DNA of 25,972 bases from Monoplex corrugatus (Eukaryota; Mollusca; Gastropoda; Littorinimorpha; Ranellidae). Shown here one piece after another: positions 1 to 11,398 of the stretch. How positions within the stretch are numbered: the stretch's first letter is position 1; each line of letters opens with the position of its first letter. A program made the position numbers and the translations under genes. Below the pieces are notes generated by a model. That model was not told where the DNA came from, did no database searches, and saw only the letters and a program-made list of their open reading frames with translations. The stretch spans positions 1-25,972 of the forward strand of contig JAPXFY010002635.1 in assembly GCA_030674185.1 (NCBI GenBank). Direction: 5' to 3'.

Positions 1-118
1 GCAGCTGAGAAAGTTTCTGACGGGTGCCAATGAGGATAGCTTCTGTCTTGTCATCATTAAGCTGAAGTTTGTTGAACGTCATCCAGTTCTTAATGTCCGA
101 GTAACACTCAGTGGTGCG
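1..118 (-). mobile_element. LINE reverse transcriptase fragment, CR1/Jockey-like, cut by the window edge
   Basis: The minus strand reads as one open stretch of about 39 residues containing NWMTFNKLQLNDDKTEAILI, which follows the YADD motif in CR1/Jockey-type non-LTR reverse transcriptases (the segment carrying W-x(5)-NKLxLN-x-DKTE). The frame is open from about position 118 to the window edge, so the rest of the C-terminus lies outside. The upstream end stops about 15 bases short of a TA-rich stretch and 50 bases short of a long GA array, so the piece appears 5'-truncated. Fragment length prevents a firm clade call. Confidence 0.75.
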
Positions 119-133
119 AGTCAAGAGGCGCTG

Positions 134-163
134 TACATATATATACATATATATTATATATAT

Positions 164-226
<63 letters not shown>
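134..226. repeat. TA-rich stretch followed by (GA)n microsatellite
   Basis: An imperfect TA/CATA stretch (about 134-163) is followed by an uninterrupted GA array at 168-226. Open frames across it encode only alternating RE or SL residues and are not genes. Confidence 0.95.
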
Positions 227-1747
<1,521 letters not shown>

Positions 1748-2782
1748 CTACGATATTTCATGCAGATATTGGTGAAGCTTTCGTTTACAGCTATTTGGTA
1801 ATTTGTGTGATTTGATGTTGGTGGGAATTGTATTCCACAGGTATACAGCATGAGTTTGTGTCGGGTGTTTGGCTTGGTACAAATAGTTCATTTAAATATT
1901 TTGGAGCTAATGGCTACACAAGTTTGAACATTTGTGTGATTTTATTGTACTTAAGTTAGTTTTCGAATGATCGTATTCCCGCGTTTTGGTTTTTTTTTTT
2001 GTCTGTACATGTATATAGGGTGCTGTCATTTACTAGAAGTTTTCCTTCTCTTCTATGGAGAAACTTTTTGTAACAGAGCTTTTCTGCAATCATCCAATGT
2101 TAATGATGCATAGTTAATATGGGATATTTGACATGGGCAGAGTAAAACAGATTTTTTTTTTGCTTTAGTGTTCAGAAAACATGACAGTTTACTAGGACTA
2201 AATGGATTTTAGAAAGAGTTTTGTTAAGCTGATAAATCTGAACTTTCCATACAAGATTTTTGTCTACTTATACACCAAATGCACGGTGCTCAGAAACGTG
2301 CTATCTATCTCGTAATTATACCAGCTGAAGGTGCAGTTTTGAGATTTTACCGATTCGGCGAATCGTTATTTCCATTGATTTTCTTTTTGCAAGATTGATC
2401 TGCATATGGTTTGCATTACACCATTCTGATACTTGGTTAATACATAACTGTAATGTTTCTCAGACTATAAAGATCTGAGTAGTATCGTCAACAAGCATGC
2501 GATATTCAATAGAGTTTGATGTTATGCGTAAGGGTAAGTCATTGATGTAGATACAGAATAAAACATGGCCCATGATTGAACCTTGTGAGACACCAAACGA
2601 CGCCCTTCCTTCAGGAGAGAGTCTACTACGAGATTGCACACGTTGTACCCTCTCCTTAAGGTATGACTAAAAGAAAGGAAGGATATGGAGGTCATTTACA
2701 TAGGCATTCAGTTTTGAAAAAAGCATTTCATGATCAATGTGGTCAAACGCTTTTTTAGAGTCTAAAAAAAGAACCTCTGATG
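1748..2782 (-). pseudogene. LINE H, part 3: RT palm, thumb and C-terminus (CR1/Jockey-like)
   Basis: Reading the minus strand from 2782 downward, one frame gives VLFLDSKKAFDHIDHEML (RT motif A), a stop, SYLKERVQRVQ, then GVSQGSIMGHVLFCIYINDL (motif B). Next comes LVDD at 2484-2495 in place of the active-site YADD, then SEWCNANHMQIN. With frameshifts it continues through a thumb-like FGV-stop-VDKNLVWKVQIYQL, a segment resembling RQLFYNAHIKS of the related copies at 16987 and 21562, then APKYLNELF, YLWNTIPTNIKSHK and a terminal LHEIS with stop at 1748-1750. Motif order matches CR1/Jockey-superfamily RTs. Several stops, at least three frame changes and the Y/A to L/V change at the active site mark it as an old dead copy. 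Confidence 0.88.
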
Positions 2783-3044
2783 CACTTCACGGCGCACAAA
2801 TCCGAGATTCTTTAGTTGGCCCACTTTTTGGTTCTGCTCTGCTGGTTATCAATAGCGTGCACCTTTCCCCTTCCCTTCCTCTCTCCACACCCCTTTCAGC
2901 TAACCATAGCGAGGCACAGGCGCGCATGGAAGTACTCGTTTAGACCTATAGATTGACCTAGATTTCAGTACTTGGTGCTGATCTCAATCATTTTCTACAT
3001 TCAGTCCCTCTAAAAATCTTGAAAGAACGCAGCAGTTACATACC

Positions 3045-3057
3045 CACACACACACAC

Positions 3058-3150
<93 letters not shown>

Positions 3151-3167
3151 GCATGCAATAGTGGGAG

Positions 3168-3233
<66 letters not shown>

Positions 3234-3400
3234 TGCGTTCCTCATGCGAACACACACACACACACACACACAGACACGCACACACACAGACAGGCACACA
3301 CACACACACGCACACACACATACACACAAACACACAGACACGCACACACACACGCACACACACACATACACACATGCACACACACACACGCGCGCGCACA

Positions 3401-3454
<54 letters not shown>
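3045..3454. repeat. Compound (CA)n-(GA)n-(CA)n microsatellite
   Basis: CA array at 3045-3149 with one CATA interruption, a short unique spacer, GA array at about 3170-3230, a second spacer, then an interrupted CA array at 3249-3454 with CAGA, CACG and CATA variants. The large open frames on both strands are translated repeat. Confidence 0.96.
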
Positions 3455-4038
3455 GTGCAGCGCGCCCATGCACATGGCCTAGTTCACCCACAGCCGGTGG
3501 CGTGCTTCGGCCGGGCAACAGCTAACACCCGATTTTAGCCAAATTCAAGCCTCCAGAAAAGAGTGAAAACAGAGAACGAACTGCGATTTTTAGAAATTTG
3601 AGAAAGTTAAAGTACTGAAGATCACGAATCTAACCATGCCAAAATGGACAAAAACATGTGAAGATTGTAACTTGCACTATACTTACGCCACTACTACGAA
3701 AATAATCTCACTTTATACTGAACAAACAACAACCACCTGGAGATATGAGTGAATCATCACATTAGTAATTTCTACTAAAACTCAAAGACAAGGTGATGCA
3801 TCAAAGTAATGATCACTTCTTCAGAACAATGAGTATTCACAGCACTGAATGCATCCAGGTAAAGTGATGAAAAAATTCTCGATCATTACACAAATTCACA
3901 AAACATACAGAAAACCGCACTCAGATTCCTTCTTTGTCAGTATTGCTGTAGCACAAGACGTGCTTCAGAGATGGATTTTGGTCAAACCTGCCTGGCTAAA
4001 AATACCACTTCCAAGCGATGCTGGCTGACAGAAAGGTA
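3455..4038. other. Unassigned interior of the 1.3-kb insertion
   Basis: AT-rich sequence with no recognisable coding frame, RNA gene or repeat array. It separates the CA array from the right inverted-repeat-like end. Confidence 0.5.
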
Positions 4039-4085
4039 CCAACTAAAGGGTGTCAGAATGGCTGGGAAAATGCAGCGGTGACTTG

Positions 4086-4958
4086 TATCATTTATGGCTT
4101 ATAACCATGAGTTTGTTATGTTTGAAAGAGCAGTGTTGTACAAGTGATGTTGGCGGAATCCTGACTGAAGTGGGTAAAATAGTAAATGATCTTCCATGAA
4201 TTTCATCTTGTGTTTGTGAACATGTCTGTCAAGTGCTTTGGAGACCACTGACAATAGTGATTTTAGACTGCAATTGTCTAAAGTGTTTTTATCTTTTGTC
4301 TTTGGTAGAGGGGTTTTCGCCTTTTTGAATTTTTTTTATCAATATATCAATTAGATAAATATTATGTTACGTGTCAACGATGCGAGGCATGGGCATTCTT
4401 AATATTTCGCTGCAGATTTCATCTAGGCCAGATTATTTCTTACAGCTCATATTGGAAATGTATTTGGCGACTTAAGGAACGGAGATGACATGAATGGCAA
4501 ATGAATCATACGCTTTCTCTCTTAACAAAACTGGACGATTTGTTTGCTGTACTTATAAAATGGTTCTTCTGTTTCAGTTAATATTAATCTTCTGTTTCAG
4601 TTAATATCATGTTTTCAGCCACAGATAAAAAAAATATTCATTAAAGGCGTTGGTGATCAGCTATTGTGGAACGTCGGCATATTTCGAAGATGAGCCCTTG
4701 GTAAATACGTTTACAACTTGCTAGATTGTTGATGCCTGTCTTTAGTCTTTTAAAGAATTTGTCGAAATAAGCTTTCCTTGCGTTTGTTAGCATGTCCTTT
4801 ACGTTGTTTCTAGCTTTCTGTTTTTAAATTCTGTATACAATGTGTTGGTTTTTAATGTGTCTCTGTGACACTTAGCTTCCATTATACTCTTGTTCAGCTA
4901 GGGTGGTAATTGATAATTTGGGACGGTTTCTTCATGTTAGGGTGTGTTTGTTTCTGAT
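4086..4958 (-). pseudogene. LINE H, part 2: endonuclease-RT linker and RT fingers
   Basis: The minus strand gives, in order with frameshifts: LNKSIMEAKCHRDTLK and KDMLTNARKAYFDKFFKRL, both typical of the linker between endonuclease and RT in CR1/Jockey elements; then SGLDEICSEILRMPMPRI (RT motif 0); KAKTPLPKTKDKNTLDN followed by LLSVVSKALDRHVHKH (motif 1); and HLLFYPLQSGFRQHHLYNTA (motif 2), ending NSWL-stop-AIND at about 4086. The next expected motif A is found at 2782, beyond the insertion. Frameshifts and stops show it is inactive. On the other side it is cut at 4958 by RTE-like copy A and resumes at 5315. Confidence 0.88.
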
Positions 4959-4968
4959 ATAATGGAAT
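4959..4968. repeat. Target-site duplication, left copy (copy A in LINE H)
   Basis: ATAATGGAAT here is repeated at 5305-5314 on the other side of copy A. Confidence 0.75.
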
Positions 4969-5304
4969 TATATCAAAGAGTTCCATGGACAGCAAAGAAA
5001 ACAAACGAGACAGTCTTGATGGAGACAGACACAAGTTGATCACTCATAAGGAAGATTAGGAAAAGACAAGCAACATTTATAGGCCATTTTATGAGGAAGG
5101 GGGATTTGGAGCACCTGGTCACAACGGGAAAGCTGGAGGGAAAGAGAGCACCAGGTAGACCCAGGGAGAGAATGCTGGACGGACTTGCAGAGTGGCTGGG
5201 GATGAAGAGGGTGGGTGAGATGCTGGGGGCAACGAGAGATAGAGATGGTTGGAAGTCCATGGTCGCTAACGCCATGTGGCAGTCACCTGATGATGATGAT
5301 GATG
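4969..5304 (+). mobile_element. RTE-like LINE copy A, 5'-truncated C-terminal end
   Basis: From 4977 the sequence closely matches copy B (from about 15808). The frame reads RVPWTAKKTNE, RKIRKRQATFIGHFMRKGDL, GRPRERMLDGLAEWLGMKR and GWKSMVANAMWQ. This is the conserved tail after the RT domain of RTE/BovB-type elements (RR-ML-R-x-W, then IGH-x-x-R, then GRPR). It ends in a short array of GAT units, as RTE elements typically do, with essentially no 3' UTR. Only about 330 bp remain, so it is dead on arrival. It is flanked by a 10-bp direct repeat and lies within the LINE H linker region in the opposite orientation. Bases 4969-4976 have no match in copy B and may be filler at the 5' junction. Confidence 0.85.
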
Positions 5305-5314
5305 ATAATGGAAT
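5305..5314. repeat. Target-site duplication, right copy (copy A in LINE H)
   Basis: Second copy of ATAATGGAAT directly after the GAT-repeat tail; it pairs with 4959-4968. Confidence 0.75.
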
Positions 5315-5735
5315 ACTTGGTACCCGATTTCTAGGGCTTCGTCAGGATTTCTATAGTTGTACACAGAGTGAAATGATGTTTGTGATATTAAGTGGGATAG
5401 CAATGAATTTTGTTTGGCATTTTTGAATGATCGAAATGACATGCAGGCATGTCCTTTTGATTGTATCATTGGCAGTTTGAGAGATTATGTGCGACAAATA
5501 ACGCTAGATCACCAATGGTTAGTTTATGCGTATGTGCGTTTTAATTGTTTCAGGTGAATCAGCATAGATGTGATCAAGAAGTGCTTCTGAAGTCGATGTA
5601 ATTTTAGTTAGTTCTGTTATAAACTGGGAAAGTACATTGAGATTTAAGGGTGAATAACAGGTGTTCTGTAGTTTCAGTTGGCTTATATTGAAGTTGCCAA
5701 GGACAAGAATATCGGTATCTGGTTTTGACTTGGGG
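5315..5735 (-). pseudogene. LINE H, part 1: end of the APE endonuclease domain
   Basis: The minus strand reads DTDILVLGNFNIS, corresponding to the GDFN catalytic-loop motif of apurinic-type endonucleases with D changed to N. It continues through VLSQFITELTKITS and SEALLDHIYADS (the S/T-x-LLDHIY segment), then, after stops and frame changes, SFRSFKNAKQNSLLSHL and NPDEALEIGYQVF, which lead into the linker. The reading continues at 4958 once copy A is removed. The N-terminal half of the endonuclease is absent: the frame runs into the GACA/GA array that begins at 5762. H is therefore either 5'-truncated here or was inserted into or next to the array. Confidence 0.85.
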
Positions 5736-5761
5736 GTGGGTTGGGGGGGTAAATGGGAGGG

Positions 5762-5811
5762 GAGAGACGAGACAGAGACAGACAGAGACAGACAGAGACA
5801 GAGACAGAGAC

Positions 5812-5844
<33 letters not shown>

Positions 5845-5877
5845 GACCGAGAGAGAAAGAGAAGACAGACAGAGAGT

Positions 5878-5909
<32 letters not shown>

Positions 5910-5937
5910 AAGAGAGAACGAACGAACGAACGAACGA
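5762..5937. repeat. (GACA/GA)n-(CGAA)n compound array between LINEs H and T
   Basis: GACAGA units, then pure GACA, then GA with AAGA interruptions, ending in CGAA units (about 5918-5937). On the sense strand of both minus-strand LINEs beside it this reads as TC/TGTC. It lies just upstream of the 5' end of H and just downstream of the 3' end of T. Confidence 0.95.
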
Positions 5938-8700
5938 AAAATGTATCCAAAAGGCCTTGGCCACATTTGAAGGGGGAAACATAATCATAATTATATCAAC
6001 ACACAAGCTCAATTCTATTGATTCACAAATGTATCTCGAAGATTAAATGCCTTGTATAAATAAATAGAAAACTGCTTTACTACAGCTTCGTTTTTGGATG
6101 AGAGTAACATTACCAATCTAAACAAACATGGTCGTCTAAAAAAATTAATAGGTATAAATTTCGCTCTGAACTGAATCAAATTTGGCAAACCAAGGTAAAA
6201 TGTAGTTCATCATCAACATCCATATTACAAAGGGGACATAAATAATTTCAGCAACTTTCCTGTGATAAAAGTGATGTTTCTTCAAATCAGAAATTCCAAA
6301 TTTAAACTTGGTCATAACCCTCTTAATATGCCTGCCTATTGGCAATGACAAATACAGTGGGAAGCAATGCGATGGATTAATCAAACGGTACATACTGTAG
6401 CTATTACTGTCCTCCATTTTTTGAATGCCAGTTTTGCCATTGGTTGTCAATTAATCTATCACGAAGAGAGCGTAAAAACACACCTTTACTTCCAACACCC
6501 TGATTAATCCAAGCATAACCAAATCCATTTTCAAATAACATCCGTCTGACTTTTGATACCCAGTTTACCTTTCCTCTTTCATCTAATAAGCAAAGCATGT
6601 TATAAGCCTTTTGGGGTAACCTAGATCGGTTCATTTGAGTTAGTTTTATCCAATAGCGAATGCATCTAACTGCTGAAAGAATATGCAAGGGATATCTGTT
6701 AGTCTCACCATAAACAAGATTATTTGGTGTTCTTAAAGATACTCCCAGAATTTTTTTGAGCGCAAATAAATGTACTTTTTCACAATGCGTAACTGCAACA
6801 TCTAGCCCCCATATTTCTGCACCATACACTATTATCGGTTGGATTTGAGAATCAAAAAGTTTAATAAACAAGTGGAAAGAGCTATTGTTTAACATCCTCA
6901 AATTCTGCATAATAGATAATAAACCTCTTTTACCCTTACCTGCGATATCTTTACAGGCAAAAGTGAAACTTAGACGAGTCGAAAAATAAATACCTAAATA
7001 TTTGTACACATTAACAACAGACATCATAACACCATTGAAAAACCATCTTTCCATTGCAGCCAGATATCCACCTTTTCTGAAGACAATGATGTTGCTTTTA
7101 GACATATTAACTTTTAACTGAAGCCGAGAAGCAGACCTGTCTAAGCTATCCAACTGTCGTTGAAGACCTATCACTGTTTCCGCTAATAGCACAGTGTCAT
7201 CTGCAAGAAGCAAAATAAATAATTCTAAAGCATCATTCAAAAAACAGGCTCCATGACGACCATTTTCAGTAACTTCTCTAGTAACCTCATTAATGAATAA
7301 AGAAAAGAAAATAGGACTACATACATCCCCTTGCTTCACACCAGTTGTACAGTTGATATAATCAGACAAATCACTTCCATATCTCACTCTTGCTTTAACA
7401 CTTTCATACATACTCATAACACATTTAAACAGTTTTCCATTAACGCCATTTTTTAACAAAATAGGTCATAATAAACTTCTGTTAATTGAATCAAAGGCTT
7501 TCTCAAAATCAATAAAGGCAACATAAAGTTTGCGATTTAATGTAAATTGCTTCTGAACAAGTGCCATCAGTGTAAACATATGATCTATAGTAGAATAATC
7601 TCTCTTCAAACCAACTTGAAATTCTCAGTTATATTATTTGCCTCGACCCATTTTTGCAGTCTACTGTTAATTATTGTGCTATACACTTTACTGGTTATGT
7701 CACAAATAGATATGCCTCTATAGTTATTAGGATCATTAACATTACCTTTTTTATAGAGAGGAATAACAATGGATTCGGACCAGTTCTTTGGGAAGATGCT
7801 GTTATCAAACAAAAAGTTATAGAATGTCACAAGAAAACCAACAACATGATCGCATCCAACAGCATTTTTCAACAATTCACCGATGACTCCATCTAGACCA
7901 GCTCATTTGCCATTTTTTAAATTTTCCTAAGCTACTATTACCTCATGTGTGGAGATTGGTTCATTTAAATGCTGTATTTCTTCATTCACTTCATTTTCTA
8001 TTTCTTCTAAATTATCGACATTATTCGAAGCATCTTTCTGCAGCAAGTCTTTGAAATGCCTAAACCATGTTTCAATACATACTGTATTTCTAGGCTGTTT
8101 TCTTTTCGAAGAAATGATACTGATGGTGCTCCAAAAGCCTTTCTGGTCATTCATTGAGTTTACTAGCTTGTCTATCAAAGCCACATTGTACTGCTCTTCC
8201 TTAAACTTTTTAAACTTATTGTATTCACGTCTTGCACAGCAATAATTATCTCTATCATTTGCAAGTAAAGTGCGTCTAAAAATCTGCAATGAATTTCGAA
8301 CTTTCTTCTTTAGAGTAACACATTCCTTGTCAAACCAGGGATTCGCTTTTTTACGCCTACCAATAATAACTTTTTTTCATACACTGAGCTGCGTCTTTTA
8401 TACAAGAATTAAACAAGTCTAGAGCAACATTTATATCAGAGTGCACCATGTCTCTAGCTGTCTCTGGTCTTTGGTTTAGTTCCCCTGATCTTAAATTATG
8501 AGTATATGTTCCCTGAAAATCTTCATCCCAAACAAGCTTATCTAATGAATGCGAAAAATCCTCTTTTTGTTCCAATACGCAGTTGCTACCTTTCATGTGA
8601 AGCCTAAACTCTACAGGCATGTGGGTGGACTCTATCCGATCTGTAACCTTAAGATGACAACAATCAGCTATCCTGCTATATAAATCACAAGACATGATAA
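5938..8700 (-). mobile_element. LINE T, 5'-truncated non-LTR retrotransposon with C-terminal CCHC motif
   Basis: The element occupies the space between two GA/GACA arrays (5762-5937 and 8701-8757). Its 5' end lies inside the endonuclease domain, so the first part of the endonuclease is lost. The 3' UTR is short, about 80 bases from the stop at 6015 to the array. It belongs to the same broad LINE group as U (21990-25478): they share the long stretch after the RT active site (PNNLVYGE versus PNKMLYAD, RYPL, YW-x-KL-x-QM, QQGVG/NQGVG) and the C-terminal CCHC. The clade is uncertain; L1/Tx1-like or another APE-bearing clade are both possible. Confidence 0.85.
6015..8700 (-). pseudogene. LINE T ORF2: endonuclease end, RT and CCHC C-terminus, multiply broken
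   Basis: Minus strand, from high to low coordinates: SCDLYSRI and STHMPVEF (endonuclease end, SDH-x-PV position, with the Asp preceding His changed to Thr); NPWFDKECVTLKKKVRNSL and the linker (8290-7927); LLYN-like fingers with PKNWSESIVIPLYKKGN and NNYRGISICDITSKVYSTII (7875-7606); after a frameshift, DYSTIDHMF and YVAFIDFEKAFDSIN (motif A); a stop near 7465; then GVKQGDVCSPIFFSLFINE (motif B) and LADDTVLLAE (catalytic YADD equivalent) in the longest intact stretch, 7459-6404. A frameshift precedes CPLCNMDVDDELHFTLVC (6238-6185), a C-x2-C-x8-H-x4-C motif, and the tail ends FVNQ with stop at 6015-6017. The RT active-site aspartates survive, but at least five frame breaks make the ORF non-functional. 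Confidence 0.88.
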
Positions 8701-8790
8701 GAGAGAGAGAGTGGGAGAGAGAGACAGACAGACAGATATTGAGACAGAGACTGAGAGGGGGTATGGGTGGGGGTGGGAATCACCCTGAAC
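8701..8790. repeat. GA/GACA array at the 5' end of LINE T
   Basis: GA units with GACA steps up to about 8757, then a G-rich stretch. It abuts the truncated 5' end of T exactly and resembles the array at 5762-5937 on T's other side. Confidence 0.85.
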
Positions 8791-8839
8791 TTAAGGACTA
8801 GCTGTGTCTATGATACGATTTCCTAGATTTAAAAAAAAA

Positions 8840-8932
8840 ATTTTCTTTCTTTCTCTCTTTCTTTCTCTCTCTTTCTTTCTTTCTTCTTTCTTCTTCTTTC
8901 TTTCTTTCTTTCTTTCTTTCTTTTTTCTGCAA
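8840..8932. repeat. (CTTT)n / CTTCTTT microsatellite
   Basis: Pyrimidine array of CTTT and CTCT units. The lysine- and arginine-rich open frame on the other strand is a translation of this repeat. Confidence 0.93.
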
Positions 8933-9220
8933 CTTTTTTTCCAATTTGACGGAAAGAAAATGGCCTTGAACATGTAACTTATTCGTGTACTAATAACTGT
9001 CTTTCTTCTGTATATCCGTTTTACGACCATCACCCTCAAAACATATGCGACAGCATCTCAAACCAAACGAGCAGCTGACTGGTTGATATCGTCAACACTG
9101 ATCAATCACCTGTCACTCCAGACTTGATGCACACACCCAGGCTGGGATCGTCTACTACTACTCTTTTAAAGAAATCAACATTATGAAACACCCTCCACAT
9201 TTGCGAAGTTTAGACCAATC
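8933..9220. other. Unassigned spacer
   Basis: Ordinary mixed sequence. I see no coding similarity, RNA structure or repeat in it. Confidence 0.5.
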
Positions 9221-9649
9221 CATGCTCTCTGTCTCTGTCTCTCTGTCTCTGTCTGTCTTTCTCTTTCTCTCTGTCTCTGTCTCTCTCTCGTTCTGTCTGT
9301 TTGTCTGTCTGCCTCTCTCTCTCTGTCTGCCTATCTGTGTTTGTTTGTCTGTCTGTCCCTCTCTCTCTCTCTCAATCTCTCTCTCTCTCTGTTTGTTTGT
9401 CTCTTTCTCTCTCTCTCTCTCTTTCTGTCTGTCTGCCTGTCTCTTTGTCTCTCTGTCTCTGTCTCTCTCTCACTCTCTTTCTCTCTTTCTTTCTCCCTCT
9501 CTCCATCTCAGTCTCTCTCTCTCTTTCTGTCGCTCTCTCTTTCTGTCTCTCTCTGTGTCTCAATCTCTCTCTCACTCTCTCCTCTCCCTTTCTTCTCTCT
9601 CTCTCTCTCTTTCCCTCTCTGTCTCTCTCTCTCCTCTGACATACACACC

Positions 9650-9680
<31 letters not shown>

Positions 9681-9838
9681 CATCTATCTATATGTATATT
9701 TATCTATCTATCTATCTGAGAGAGAAATTTATATACATGAGTGTGTGTATGTCCATGTGTGTGTGCGTATGTGTGTGTATGTGTATGTGTGTGTTTGTGT
9801 GTTGTGTGGGTGTGTGTGTTTGTGTGTTGTGTGTGTGA
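9221..9838. repeat. Compound (TCTG/TC)n-(ATCT)n-(GT)n array
   Basis: TC and TCTG/TTTG units at 9221-9640, ATCT units at about 9651-9718, a short spacer, then interrupted GT at about 9739-9838. It is low-complexity on both strands, and the long Ser/Leu/Val frames are spurious. Confidence 0.95.
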
Positions 9839-10154
9839 TTCTGTGAATGTGCCTGGTTTACATAAAAATATTCGCACACACAATTGAAGATACAGAGAGA
9901 GACACGAGAATAAATTTATCATACGCTAGTAAAATATACAACACGTGCTTTAAGTGTGCACTTTTCCGCGACATTTTATTCTATTTGTTTTTCTGTCCAA
10001 TTTCCTTTTCCATATTAAGGGCCACAGACTGTGGAACATTTTTCCACAAAGCCAAGGTGATTATGGTGATGATGACGATGGGCATCCTTCAATCGTTATC
10101 CTGTAGAGTTCCATTCTGGACTGAGACAGTGTACCAAACTATACTTCATAATTT
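9839..10154. other. Unassigned spacer upstream of RTE-like scrap D
   Basis: An open plus-strand frame enters from the GT array and runs into copy D, but this part has no recognisable motif. It holds a small GATGATGACGATG cluster at about 10068-10081, which could be a remnant of an RTE-type tail, though that is weak. Confidence 0.35.
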
Positions 10155-10510
10155 GCTACACTATATTTTGGCGACAGACAAAAGAACCAACAAAAGCGTG
10201 CTAAAGGAATTAGTTATCCAACGTAAAATGCTCCCAGAGATCAAGAAAAGAAAATTGAAGGATATCGGGCACATGAACAGAAACACAAGAACCGACTTGA
10301 TGACATCAGTCCTGCAGGGTAGAGTCGAGGCAAAGAGAAAACAAGGAAGACCAGCAAAATCCTTCATGGACAACAGCATCGCTGATGCCTGCAAACTGGG
10401 GCTCTGTGACATCATACACAAGGAGAAGAGACCGTGTCGCCTGGAGATCCTTCGTGACAAAACGTGGAGCTCCCACCGTCGTCCACGCCAATGGAGATGG
10501 ATGATGTTGA
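10155..10510 (+). pseudogene. RTE-like LINE copy D, C-terminal fragment
   Basis: The frame reads TDKRTNKSVLKEL, LPEIKKRKLKDIGHMNR, LQGRVEAKRKQGRPAKSF and then a Cys/Leu-rich stretch to about 10505. This is the same order (TN-x-SVL, I-x-x-R-x-L-x-x-IGH-x-x-R, QG-x(6)KR-x-x-GRP) as the tail of copy C at 16141-16600, which also has SRSKNTDLIANIFQGKSS. It ends near a GATGGATGATG stretch, in the style of the TGA-repeat ends of A and B. The RT domain itself is missing. The frame is open at both ends only by chance and no start codon is meaningful. Confidence 0.75.
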
Positions 10511-10589
10511 TATTTCAGAGGAATCAGGCTTGGGAAACACAGGCACCTGTGGTGTCGGTCAGAAGATTTGAGCTACATCGTCAGTAGCT

Positions 10590-10772
10590 CATCCGTGAAG
10601 TAGATATGACTGTACTACTTATGTCTGGTTCCATGCATAGTATGCTCATCTGTGGATAGGAGCCGCTTTTTGCTGAACCTAGGCACAGTGAACTTTAACG
10701 GAACCGATGGGATTTGAACCCAAAGCCTTTCAGACTGCAGTCCGTTGAACCAACCACTAATCCATGGTGACA
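10590..10772 (-). mobile_element. tRNA-derived SINE (tRNA-Cys-like head), approximate limits
   Basis: The minus strand has an A-box-like TTAGTGGTTGG followed about 35 bases later by a perfect B-box GGGTTCAAATCCC. Between them lies GACTGCAGTCTGAAAGG, resembling the anticodon arm of tRNA-Cys (GCA). The TGGG/CCCA T-arm stem is intact. The 5' and 3' acceptor strands do not pair, so this is not a functional tRNA. The head is followed by a body of at least about 100 bases (down to about 10590) that I cannot link to a named family. The 3' limit and any target-site duplication were not identified. Confidence 0.6.
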
Positions 10773-11321
10773 GGTTTGAGAAAGAAAAAAAACACGTTTT
10801 GTAAAGCCATGTCTGATAACAGCATAACCTCTTACTTTAGATTTAGGCCAATGGACAACATGCACCATTCAGATTTAGGCCAAACAGACTACAGATACCA
10901 TTACGAATATTTCACCGCGGACCTAATCTTTCGTCATTGACGTAAGCAACCTCGAGTTTGTTAGTGACGATGTCAGCTTGCTACATAGATGATAGTAAAG
11001 CACGATTGGTTTCAACCTGATAGCATTAAAAGCATGTCTGACAAACGGACTGACGGACACACTCCTTATCTACTTCATGTTTATTATACGCCAGATTTCC
11101 TGTCTAGTTGCAGACGGACAGTCTAATCTCTCTGTGACACCTGATACAAGCAGGGGCAAAAAAGGCTAAAATAAAAAAAAAATCTTGAAAACCACTGTGA
11201 TTATCCGGACTGTATAATGCACCACGGTTTTGTGGGATCAAAGATGTGTGATACTTGTAGCGCGTGCATATTTCTGTCTCTTTCACTCACTCGTACAATT
11301 TTTTTCAATCACACGGCTCAG
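10773..11321. other. Unassigned sequence
   Basis: No coding region or RNA gene recognised. A 14-base motif, AGATTTAGGCCAAT or a close variant, occurs twice (about 10838 and 10870). An A-rich run is present at about 11166-11182. Confidence 0.45.
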
Positions 11322-11353
<32 letters not shown>

Positions 11354-11355
11354 CA

Positions 11356-11396
<41 letters not shown>
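11322..11396. repeat. (CA)n microsatellite
   Basis: CA array with two CACCACA interruptions. Confidence 0.96.

Positions 11397-11398
<2 letters not shown>

Larger units (their letters stand above)
2783..4085. mobile_element. 1.3-kb insertion in LINE H with imperfect inverted-repeat ends (DNA-transposon or MITE candidate)
   Basis: LINE H is continuous on both sides: its RT fingers end at about 4086 and motif A resumes at about 2782. The two ends of the intervening block resemble each other in inverse orientation. The left end starts CACTTCACGGCGCA and the right end, reverse-complemented, starts CAAGTCACCGCTGCA. Further in, TTTAGTTGG (2811-2819) is matched by its complement at 4039-4047. Joining 2782 to 4086 keeps the H reading frame across the junction. 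The interior carries CA and GA arrays (3045-3454) and no transposase frame. I see no clear target-site duplication, and the inverted repeats are imperfect, so the class remains unproven. Confidence 0.5.

Noticed and set aside
3010..3538. Long Cys/Val and Thr/His open frames on both strands, resembling cysteine-rich proteins
   Set aside because: They translate CA/TG and GA/TC arrays. No non-repeat coding segment is attached.
5091..5426. Independent small protein gene ending in poly-Asp
   Set aside because: It is the C-terminal tail of RTE-like copy A read into its GAT terminal repeat.
8791..9039. Lysine/arginine-rich small protein on the minus strand
   Set aside because: It is a translation of the CTTT array.
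9183..9838. Ser/Leu/Cys-rich frames that could look like membrane proteins
   Set aside because: They are compositional artefacts of TCTG/TC, ATCT and GT arrays.
9847..10587. A 246-codon host gene
   Set aside because: Only the 10155-10510 part has recognisable sequence, and it matches the C-terminal tail of RTE-like elements. The rest is chance opening.
10685..10770. Functional tRNA-Cys gene
   Set aside because: A- and B-box-like motifs exist, but the acceptor ends do not pair and the D arm is poor. It is better explained as a SINE head.
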